Shown: positions 56,101 to 62,381 of the stretch, piece after piece
Numbering within the stretch: the stretch's first letter is position 1
Layout of the letters: every line of letters begins with the position of its first letter
Assembly (NCBI RefSeq): GCF_012927275.1
Contig: NZ_JABBGG010000005.1
Coordinates: 1-64,000 of the forward strand
DNA: 64,000 nt
DNA from: Massilia polaris
Lineage (GTDB): Bacteria; Pseudomonadota; Gammaproteobacteria; Burkholderiales; Burkholderiaceae_D
Direction of reading: 5' to 3'
Position numbers and translations under genes: made by a program
The notes under the pieces: generated by a model
What the model saw: the letters and a program-made list of their open reading frames with translations, nothing else
Databases searched by the model: none
Told to the model about the DNA's origin: nothing

Positions 56101-57833
56101 GCGTTGCGGCTTCGTTCGCCGAGCGCGCACGCATGTTCGCGCTGCCACGCTCGTCGTGGGAAGACTACGACAAAGGCCTGATCTCGGAAGGCGGCGGCGT
56201 GTTCCCGCGCAGCGCCCGTACGATCGAACTGTCGCCGCAAGTGCGCGCGGCGCTCGACATCGCCGAGACCTCGCTGGCGCCTGAAGAACTGATGCACCGA
56301 ATCCTGCTGGCGCCGGTGGACCTGTTCTACAACGGCGGTATCGGAACCTACATCAAGTCGTCGGCCGAAACCGACGCACAGGTCAAGGATCGCGCCAACG
56401 ACAATATCCGCGTCGACGGCAACCAGCTGCGCTGCAAGGTCGTGGCCGAAGGCGGCAACCTGGGCGCGACCCAGGCCGGCCGTATCGAGTTCGCACTGGC
56501 TGGCGGCCGCATCTTCACCGATGCGATCGACAACTCGGCCGGCGTGGATTGCTCGGACCACGAAGTCAACGTCAAGATCTGGCTCGACACCGAAGTCAAT
56601 GCGGGCGAGCTGCCGGAAGCGGACCGCAACCGCATCCTGAACGAGATGACCGGCGAAATCGAACGCCTGGTCCTGCGCGACAACACGCTGCAGACGCACC
56701 TGCTGACGCGCGAAGGCCAGGCGCAGTCCGATGCCAACGTGGTCGACGGTTACGCATCGCTGATCACCAGCCTGGAACGCGAAGGCGCGCTGTCGCGCGA
56801 CCTCGAGCAGCTGCCGACCGACGCTGAACTGCAGCGCCGCAAGGCCGGCGGCCATGGCCTGACCGCGCCTGAACTGGCCGTGGTCATCGCCAACGTCAAG
56901 AACCGCTTCAAGCGCACGCTGTCGGTACTGCCGCTGACCGAACTGCCATGGGCTGCGACGGTGCTCAAGCCGTACTTCCCGGCGCAGCTGGTGGCGACCC
57001 GCGATCCGCTGGCGCACCCGCTGGCAAACACGATCCTGGCAACCGTGCTGGCCAACGAAGCGGTCAACCGCTGCGGCCCGCTGATGATCCGCGACCTCGC
57101 CGCCGAATATGGCATCGACGACACCGAAGTGGTGAAGGCATGGGGCCAGGCGTGGTCTGCACTCCAGCTGGCGCCAGTGTTCAACGCACTCGACGCCGAT
57201 GCGCTGAAAGTGCCGCGCGCCGTGTCGATCAAGGTCGATGCACGTACCCGTGTGCTGTTCAAGGCGCTGCTGGAAGGCGTGCTGTCGGTGAACGGCGGCG
57301 CGCATGAAGGCGGCATGGCCGAACTGACGCAACTGTTCGCGCAGCCGGACACGGTCAAGAGCCTGACTCCTGCGAATGCCGAGGCGGACAGCTACCCAGC
57401 CTTGCCTGCATCGTTTGCGCAGGCATGGAAGGCGGTCGATGCGATCGAGTCCGTATCGAGCTTCCTGTTCGCCGCGGTGTCGGTGCAGCGTCCGGCAGGC
57501 ATGACGCTGGCGCAGTTCCTGCAAGTCGGCATGGCCCTGCGTGCACGCGCCGGCATCGACACGCTGGAACGCGGCCTGAAGCTGACCCCGCAGAGCAAGT
57601 CGCAAGAACAGCTGCGCAACTACGCAATGCAGGCCCTGCGCCGCACCCAGCAGCGCTTGCTGGCACAGGTGCTGGCGCGTGCCAGCGGCGGCACCTCGGC
57701 GCATGACGCGGTCGAAGCGGTAGCCAGCCAGCTGGCGCTGAACGGCTACGCACAGCCGGCGGACCTCGAGCAGGCAATGCTCGATGTCTGGTCGCTGTCG
57801 GAGGCAACCAGCCCGTCGGCCAAGGCAGCGTAA
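53130..57833 (+). CDS. gdhB: NAD-specific glutamate dehydrogenase, large type
   Basis: The 1567-residue, about 170-kDa NAD-dependent glutamate dehydrogenase oxidatively deaminates glutamate to 2-oxoglutarate. N-terminal ACT-like regulatory segments (about 1-650) precede the catalytic core, with RGGPVARGGLRWSDRMEDYR at about 775 and KNAVIVPAGSKGGFVCKQ just after it. The Rossmann NAD region follows (VGVGDMSGDVFGNGVLLSRQ), with ANDNIRVDGNQLRCKVVAEG, and a long C-terminal domain. In Pseudomonas aeruginosa this enzyme is arginine-induced through ArgR and allosterically controlled (established knowledge). Here the gene sits between astB and astE. The ATG at 53130 has a GGAGAAG ribosome binding site. 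Confidence 0.95.
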   Translation: MKNMPQNVRTQTLALVSASKPAADSSQVEALIGAWLASLDDEDLAGTSPDSLAPVLWDGFFQAARRSSHGCQIAQLRYADGRGGMASALLVLNDDMPYLVDSIVMALRKQKVVATGVMNAVLAVRRDASGQAVAVGEAGAPLESYVLCLLAEDLAADELNALVERLQMVARDAAVVRRDAVAMADRLTAVAAQAAQQGPAGQEVAAFLEWTKNEGFEPFGYAYYVAKPGVRELERDIPSRMGVLQDTSHPVYGTCLANIPGDFETLSNRADALSIVKADVGGTLHRDQPLDFIGVRHTDAQGSILGEHCFVGLFTRAATSTPLARLPFARGRVAKVLSLAGVRQEGFRAEKFLEILESLPRTEALEADPEWLAQVCSSVVSLYKQPRARIFARRDVYARHLNVLVYLPRERYSAAIVQSLANALKESSGATDVRSQTLVADGPLARVYLIAHAARNPLDLESDIQQPLMSILEGWHDKFAALTDSVADVATRTTLRKMCSTLPVNYVTATAPDVAFRDLEAILVNGSEGIEVRIDAEDADSATVRLYSIENVPSLSRILPALQNAGVAIDREQTYAIASIDGARRFVTSLSVDAESAAKLARPNIVPVAEELFTALFNDEAEDGRMNGLVIEGGLSTREVQLVRAYISYWRQTGSKFTVRYMADTLRRQPDMVKELVDGFLQRFNPALTEAERAAGTEKVKSIKSRLATVNHADTEEILAALADLVLHTVRTSYFQNEQKGDKIIFKFDTSSLALAPEPRPYREIFVFSRRFEGVHLRGGPVARGGLRWSDRMEDYRTEVLGLVKAQMVKNAVIVPAGSKGGFVCKQMPKDAVRETIAAEGEAVYRLFISSLLEVTDNRVRGAIVPPSDTVRYDQDDPYLVVAADKGTATFSDIANSIAVKRGFWLGDAFASGGSNGYDHKKMGITAKGAFEAVKRHFYEMDHDMETTPITMVGVGDMSGDVFGNGVLLSRQIKLLAAFDHRHIFLDPTPGVAASFAERARMFALPRSSWEDYDKGLISEGGGVFPRSARTIELSPQVRAALDIAETSLAPEELMHRILLAPVDLFYNGGIGTYIKSSAETDAQVKDRANDNIRVDGNQLRCKVVAEGGNLGATQAGRIEFALAGGRIFTDAIDNSAGVDCSDHEVNVKIWLDTEVNAGELPEADRNRILNEMTGEIERLVLRDNTLQTHLLTREGQAQSDANVVDGYASLITSLEREGALSRDLEQLPTDAELQRRKAGGHGLTAPELAVVIANVKNRFKRTLSVLPLTELPWAATVLKPYFPAQLVATRDPLAHPLANTILATVLANEAVNRCGPLMIRDLAAEYGIDDTEVVKAWGQAWSALQLAPVFNALDADALKVPRAVSIKVDARTRVLFKALLEGVLSVNGGAHEGGMAELTQLFAQPDTVKSLTPANAEADSYPALPASFAQAWKAVDAIESVSSFLFAAVSVQRPAGMTLAQFLQVGMALRARAGIDTLERGLKLTPQSKSQEQLRNYAMQALRRTQQRLLAQVLARASGGTSAHDAVEAVASQLALNGYAQPADLEQAMLDVWSLSEATSPSAKAA

Positions 57834-57838
57834 GCAGC

Positions 57839-58816
57839 ATGTCGCTTCCTGACGCCGTTCGCGCACTCGCCGAAGCTGACCTCGGCGGTGTCGCGCAGCG
57901 TTTCCTTGATGCCGGGTTCGCGGTTGCGCTGCCGGCGCGCGGCATCATGACCATCAAGTCGGCCGCAACGCCGCGCGCCAGCGTGGTGCTGTCGGTCGGC
58001 GTGCATGGCGACGAGACCGGGCCGATCGAAGTGGTCGCCCATGTGCTCGACGCCTTGTCGCACGCGCCGTCCGAACTGGCGGTGGATTTGATGGTCTGCG
58101 TCGGTAACGTCGACGCCATCGCGGCGGGCAAGCGTTTTATCGACGCTGACCTGAACCGCATGTTCCGTCCGGTGCGAGGAGCGCTGGCGGATGCGGCGGA
58201 AGCCGCGCGCGCCGATACGATGGTCGCAGCTACCGAAGACTTCTTCGCTGGCGCTGGCCTGGTGCGCTGGCACCTGGACCTGCACACGGCGATCCGTCCC
58301 TCGGTGTACCCGACCTTCGCCATCGTGCCCGACCTGATCGCCGACGAGGGCAAGGCGGCGCTGGTGGCATGGCTGGGACAGGCGGCAATCGGCGCGATCA
58401 TCATGAACCCGAGTTCGGCCGGCACCTACAGCTACTACTCGGCGGAGCATCACGGCGCGGCGGCAAGCACCGTGGAACTGGGGCGGGTCGGTGTGCTGGG
58501 GCAGAATGACTTGTCGCAGTTCGCCGATGTGCAGGCGGCGCTGGAAGGGCTGCTGCGCGGCGCTGCGGCCAGGCCCGCACGGACCGAGCCGCATGTGTTC
58601 AAGGTGGCGCAGGAAGTGATCAAGCTGACCGACGGCTTCCGCATGACGTTCGACCGCAATACGCAGAACTTCACGGCGCTGCGCCAGGGCGACGTGATCG
58701 CCACTGACGGCGACACTGTCTACACGGTGAAGCACCCGGAGGAGCTGGTCGTGTTCCCCAACCCCGACGTCAGGGCCGGATTACGTGCCGGTTTGATGGT
58801 CGTACGCGTCAACTGA
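57839..58816 (+). CDS. astE: succinylglutamate desuccinylase
   Basis: The 325-residue zinc hydrolase of the AstE/AspA family cleaves succinylglutamate to succinate and glutamate, ending the pathway. The zinc motif GVHGDETGPIE gives H56 and E59, and a third His is in WHLDLHTAIR. DADLNRMFRP is also typical. It begins five bases after gdhB, so the two are translated from one transcript. The released glutamate is the substrate of GdhB. Confidence 0.93.
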   Translation: MSLPDAVRALAEADLGGVAQRFLDAGFAVALPARGIMTIKSAATPRASVVLSVGVHGDETGPIEVVAHVLDALSHAPSELAVDLMVCVGNVDAIAAGKRFIDADLNRMFRPVRGALADAAEAARADTMVAATEDFFAGAGLVRWHLDLHTAIRPSVYPTFAIVPDLIADEGKAALVAWLGQAAIGAIIMNPSSAGTYSYYSAEHHGAAASTVELGRVGVLGQNDLSQFADVQAALEGLLRGAAARPARTEPHVFKVAQEVIKLTDGFRMTFDRNTQNFTALRQGDVIATDGDTVYTVKHPEELVVFPNPDVRAGLRAGLMVVRVN

Positions 58817-58923
58817 CGTCGTTCCCGGGCTCGGCGCCCCCCTTAGCGGGAATCCATGCGTCACATATGTATTAGTGGATTATTGGGTTCCCGCTTAGGG
58901 GGGCGCCGAGCCCGGAAACGACG
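58817..58923. repeat. long inverted repeat (about 40-bp arms)
   Basis: The arm at 58817-58856 and the arm at 58884-58923 are inverted copies with three mismatches, around a 27-base loop. The outer part (CGTCGTTCCC...GGGAATCCATG) resembles the CGTCATTCCCGC...GCGGGAATCC dispersed repeats of many proteobacteria, here enlarged by a GGGCTCGGCGCCCCCC core. It begins on the base after the astE stop. It may serve as a terminator-like hairpin or be a small mobile palindrome. Confidence 0.85.
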
Positions 58924-58991
58924 GGCTATTCTGCGGCCTGTTCCGCCATTTATGCAGTTCATCGCACTGCAGTTCTTCCCCACGGACGCTT

Positions 58992-59357
58992 TTGTTAAGG
59001 TTGAATCCTCAACCAAGCAGCAGCACGAGCGCCCATGCCAACCTGACTGGTTCCGGCCGCATCATGCTGGGCCAGGTCCATGGCGACCAGCTCATCGCGC
59101 ATGTGCGCGGATCGGGCGACATCGAAGCCAGCGGCGCGGTGCAGACGCTGAACGCCAGCGTGCATGGTTCCGGTGATGTTCATGTCTCGCGCGTGACCGC
59201 ACAGCGCGCCGACCTGTCCACCAACGGTTCGGGCGACATCTCGGCGCTGGTCAAGCAGTCGCTGGTCGCCAATGGTAACGGCTCCGGGCGAATCACCGTG
59301 CACGGCAACCCGAACCAGCGCAATGTCAGCGGCAAGCATATCAACGTGCTGAACTAA
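58992..59357 (+). pseudogene. 3' remnant of a GIN-domain (DUF2807) protein
   Basis: The frame reads as a repeated beta-helix with GSG steps: HANLTGSGRIMLGQVHGDQL, HVRGSGDIEASGAVQTL, VHGSGDVHVSRV and NGNGSGRITVHGNP. This is typical of the putative auto-transporter adhesin head GIN domain (DUF2807). Such proteins are usually about 220-250 residues with a signal peptide. Here only about 120 residues remain, without a signal peptide or a good start (only TTG). The truncation lies just after the long inverted repeat. Confidence 0.65.
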
Positions 59358-59390
59358 GAGAAATGGCGGCCATCGCGGCCGCCATTCGAC

Positions 59391-60584
59391 TTACAGCAGG
59401 TGGTCGAGCAGATCAGGCCCGAACACCTCGCGGTGCAGGCGCGTCACGGGCACGCCCGCACCCACCAGCCCAAGCCACTGCTCCTTCATGAACGGCAGCG
59501 GTCCGCACATGAAGACATCGGTCTCGCTGCGCGGCCACGGCGGCAGCTGGCTCGCCTGCATGCGTCCCGCCTTCGCTTGCGCGCTTTCTTCGACGGTTTC
59601 ATAGAACGTCACTACCTGCAGGTTCGGCATCGCGGCCTTTGCCATCGCCAGGTCAAGCTTGTGCGGATGGTGAGCCGCATCGCGCGCGGCGAAGCCGAAG
59701 ATCACGTAACGCTGCGGGTTGATGCTGGCGATGCGGTTCAGCGCGGCGATCATCGGCGTGATGCCGACGCCTGCCGACAACAGCACCACCGGCTCGTTCG
59801 ATTCGGTATCGGGCGCGAAATCGCCGAACGGGTGCGATACCTGCAGCACGCTGCCTTCCTTGACGTTCGCATGGATCCAGTTCGATACCTGGCCTGCGGT
59901 CGCCGCATCGGCGCCGGCCTCGCGCTTGACCGAAATGCGCAGGGTAGCGCCATCGGCCGCGTCGGACAGGCTGTACTGGCGGGTCTGGCTGACGCCGGCG
60001 CCCAGGTCGACCTTGACGCTGACGTACTGGCCGGCTTTGAACTCAGGCACCGCGCCATCGTCCGCCGGCGCCATGCGCACCGAGACCACGTCGTCGCTTT
60101 CGCGGGTCACCCTGGTCACGCGCATCGGGCGCGTCTGTCCCGGTTCGACCTTCGCGCTGGCGTACAGATCCTTCTCGGCCTGGATGAACAGGCTGGCGAG
60201 CGAGTTGTATGCCTCTTCCCACGCGGCGAGCAGCGGCGGGGTGGCCGCGTCGCCGAGCGTTTCAGCGATGGCGCCCAGCAGGTGGCGGCCGACGATCGGG
60301 TAGTGCTCGGCGCGGATACCGACCGAGACGTGCTTGTGGACGATGCGGTTGACCACCGGACCGAGCGCGACGGGGTTGCCGATGTTGGCGGCGTAGGCGA
60401 ACACGGCCGATGCGAGCGACTGCTGCTGCACGCCGCTGGCCTGGTTACCCATATTGAACAGGTTGGTCAGCTCCGGCAGTTCGGCGAACATGTTGCGGTA
60501 GAAAGTGGTGGTCACGGCCAGGCCATGCTCGCGCAGGACCGGTACGCTGGCGTCGATGTAGGGGCGGGAAGCGGCTGAAATCAT
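59391..60584 (-). CDS. hmp: flavohaemoglobin (nitric oxide dioxygenase)
   Basis: This 397-residue protein converts NO and O2 to nitrate using NAD(P)H. The globin domain (about 1-140) has Y29 and the proximal haem ligand H85 in IVHKHVSVGI. The FAD domain carries RQYSLSD at about 205, and the NAD domain has GVGITPMIAALNRIA and the C-terminal EVFGPDLLDHLL. Length and landmarks match E. coli Hmp. A candidate NsrR operator lies 66-88 bases upstream of the start. It is divergent from the amino acid permease. Confidence 0.96.
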   Translation of the reverse strand: MISAASRPYIDASVPVLREHGLAVTTTFYRNMFAELPELTNLFNMGNQASGVQQQSLASAVFAYAANIGNPVALGPVVNRIVHKHVSVGIRAEHYPIVGRHLLGAIAETLGDAATPPLLAAWEEAYNSLASLFIQAEKDLYASAKVEPGQTRPMRVTRVTRESDDVVSVRMAPADDGAVPEFKAGQYVSVKVDLGAGVSQTRQYSLSDAADGATLRISVKREAGADAATAGQVSNWIHANVKEGSVLQVSHPFGDFAPDTESNEPVVLLSAGVGITPMIAALNRIASINPQRYVIFGFAARDAAHHPHKLDLAMAKAAMPNLQVVTFYETVEESAQAKAGRMQASQLPPWPRSETDVFMCGPLPFMKEQWLGLVGAGVPVTRLHREVFGPDLLDHLL

Positions 60585-60649
60585 GGTTCTTTCTCCAAAA
60601 AGAGCGGGGGATGCGGGACGTTTTAGCGTCGACGGCTATATTCTATCAA

Positions 60650-60672
60650 AACATGTAGATGAAATGAATCTT
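60650..60672 (-). promoter_or_regulatory. candidate NsrR operator upstream of hmp
   Basis: The half-sites AACATGTAGAT and AAATGAATCTT are separated by one base. Against the NsrR consensus (AAGATGCATTT, one base, AAATGCATCTT; family knowledge) the right half matches 10 of 11 and the left 7 of 11. The site lies upstream of hmp, the classic NsrR target. Confidence 0.55.
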
Positions 60673-60700
60673 TAAGTTTGACTCCGATGAAAGATGTGTA

Positions 60701-60727
60701 TTGGTAAATTGGATATGCCCCTATAAT
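60701..60727 (+). promoter_or_regulatory. candidate promoter of the amino acid permease
   Basis: TTGGTA at 60701 and a consensus TATAAT at 60722 lie 37 bases before the GTG start. The spacer is 15 bases, a little short. Confidence 0.5.
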
Positions 60728-60763
60728 CGCTAGAATTTTTTAGAGCGCGAAAAAGGGACTGAC

Positions 60764-62218
60764 GTGAATCAATCATTGGGCCAGAAGCTGTTGCGAACCA
60801 AGCTGGTAGACCGAACGGCGGACGGCGCCGGCGGCCTGGCTCAGACGATGGGCTTGTTCCCGTTGACTATGATTGGCGTCGGCGCCACCATCGGCACCGG
60901 GATTTTCTTCACGATGGTCGAGGCAGTCCCAAAGGCCGGGCCGTCGGTGATCCTGTCCTTCCTGATCGCCGCCATCACCGCCGGCCTGACCGCGCTGTGC
61001 TACGCCGAGCTGGCCTTCAAGATTCCGGCCTCCGGCTCGTCGTATTCGTTCGCGTACGCGTCGGTGGGCGAATTCGCCGCCTTCATCATGGCGGCCTGCC
61101 TGCTGCTCGAATATGGCCTGGCAGCCAGCGCCACAGCGATCGGCTGGTCGTCCTACCTGAACAACTTCCTCGACAATGCGTTCGGCTGGCAGATACCCGA
61201 GATGCTGCGAACGCCGATGATCGTGTCGGGGCCGAACGGCGTCGAGTTCAACTATGGCCACATCAACCTGCCGCCGATCCTGCTGGTGATCATGTGCGGC
61301 ATCATGCTCGTTCGCGGCACCCGCGAGTCGGCCACCACCAATGCGGTCATGGTGCTGATCAAGCTGGCGATCCTCGTGTTCTTCGTCGTGATCGCGTTCT
61401 CTGGCTTCGACAGCAACAATTTCACGCCGTTCTTTAATACCGATAACAGCAAGGGCTTTGCGGGCATGGCGGGCGTGACGGCTGCCGCTGGCACGGTGTT
61501 TTTCTCGTTTATTGGACTCGATACCGTTGCTACCGCAGGCGAAGAGGTCAAGGATCCTAGCCGCGTCGTACCGATGGGCATCCTGCTGGCACTGGGTATC
61601 GTCACGGTGTTTTACCTGCTGGTGGCTTTGGCCGCGGTTGGCGCGCAACCGGCGCACATGTTCGCGCACCAGGAAGCCGGCCTGGCCGTCATCCTGCAGA
61701 ACGTGACCGGCCAATCATGGCCGGCGCTGGTGCTGTCGGCCGGCGCGGTGATTTCGGTGTTCAGCGTGACGCTGGTGACGATTTATGGCCAGACCCGCAT
61801 CCTGTATGCGATCAGCCGCGACGGGCTGATTCCGAAGACTTTCCAGAAATTGAGCTTGCGCACCGCGGCGCCGGTCAGCAACACGATCATCGTCTGCATC
61901 GTTGTCAGCCTGGTCGCAGGACTGGTCGATTCGACCTTCCTGTGGGATATGGTCAGCATGGGCACGCTGACGGCGTTCATCGTGGTGTCGATCGCGGTGC
62001 CGGTGATGCGCAGGCGCGGCGGCGAGAATACGGGCAAGGGCTTCCGCGTGCCGTTCGGGCCTTACCTGATTCCGGGCATGTCGATTTTCGCCTGCCTGTA
62101 CATCATTAAGGACTTGTCGAAGACCACGTTCACGACGTTTGCGATCTGGATGACGGTGGCGGTGGCGACCTACTTTGCGTACGGTATCCGGAACTCTAAG
62201 CTGAACGGCAAGATCTAA
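60764..62218 (+). CDS. APC-family amino acid permease
   Basis: This 484-residue inner-membrane transporter has about twelve to thirteen transmembrane segments. The start of TM1 is the APC signature GVGATIGTGIFFTM, TM2 has YAELAFKIPASGSSYSFAYA, and FFSFIGLDTVATAGEEVKDP is typical of the cationic amino acid transporter (CAT/YfnA) branch. The start is GTG at 60764 with an AAGGGA ribosome binding site five bases upstream. It is divergent from hmp. The substrate is not clear; arginine or lysine is possible given the family branch, but nothing here proves it. Confidence 0.92.
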   Translation: MNQSLGQKLLRTKLVDRTADGAGGLAQTMGLFPLTMIGVGATIGTGIFFTMVEAVPKAGPSVILSFLIAAITAGLTALCYAELAFKIPASGSSYSFAYASVGEFAAFIMAACLLLEYGLAASATAIGWSSYLNNFLDNAFGWQIPEMLRTPMIVSGPNGVEFNYGHINLPPILLVIMCGIMLVRGTRESATTNAVMVLIKLAILVFFVVIAFSGFDSNNFTPFFNTDNSKGFAGMAGVTAAAGTVFFSFIGLDTVATAGEEVKDPSRVVPMGILLALGIVTVFYLLVALAAVGAQPAHMFAHQEAGLAVILQNVTGQSWPALVLSAGAVISVFSVTLVTIYGQTRILYAISRDGLIPKTFQKLSLRTAAPVSNTIIVCIVVSLVAGLVDSTFLWDMVSMGTLTAFIVVSIAVPVMRRRGGENTGKGFRVPFGPYLIPGMSIFACLYIIKDLSKTTFTTFAIWMTVAVATYFAYGIRNSKLNGKI

Positions 62219-62234
62219 GCCCCAAAGAAACAAT

Positions 62235-62260
62235 GTCATCCCCGCTTGCGCGAGGATGAC
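62235..62260. repeat. small palindromic repeat
   Basis: GTCATCC and GGATGAC arms enclose CCGCTTGCGCGA just after the permease stop. It resembles the dispersed GTCATCCCCGC... repeats and the outer arms of the element at 58817. It may act as a weak terminator. Confidence 0.55.
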
Positions 62261-62316
62261 GATGATCAGCAAGCGCACGGCGAAACCCGCCGCATGCCAA
62301 CGTCCCCCAAGAACAT

Positions 62317-62351
62317 AAAAAAGCCACCCGGCCTTGCGGCGGGGTGGCTTT
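62317..62351 (-). terminator. terminator of the S46 peptidase gene
   Basis: AAAAAAGCCACCC pairs with GGGTGGCTTT. On the minus strand the hairpin is followed by six T's, 31 bases after the peptidase stop. Confidence 0.85.
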
Positions 62352-62381
62352 CACATGGCATCTTGCGATGCCTTCGTCCGC

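Noticed and set aside
54627-57866. 1079-codon open frame on the minus strand
   Set aside because: It is antisense to gdhB, with Arg/His/Asp/Val-rich shadow composition and no domain.
60585-60763. Riboswitch in front of the amino acid permease
   Set aside because: No conserved aptamer pattern (lysine, glycine or SAM) is visible. The gap is better explained by a promoter and the candidate NsrR site.
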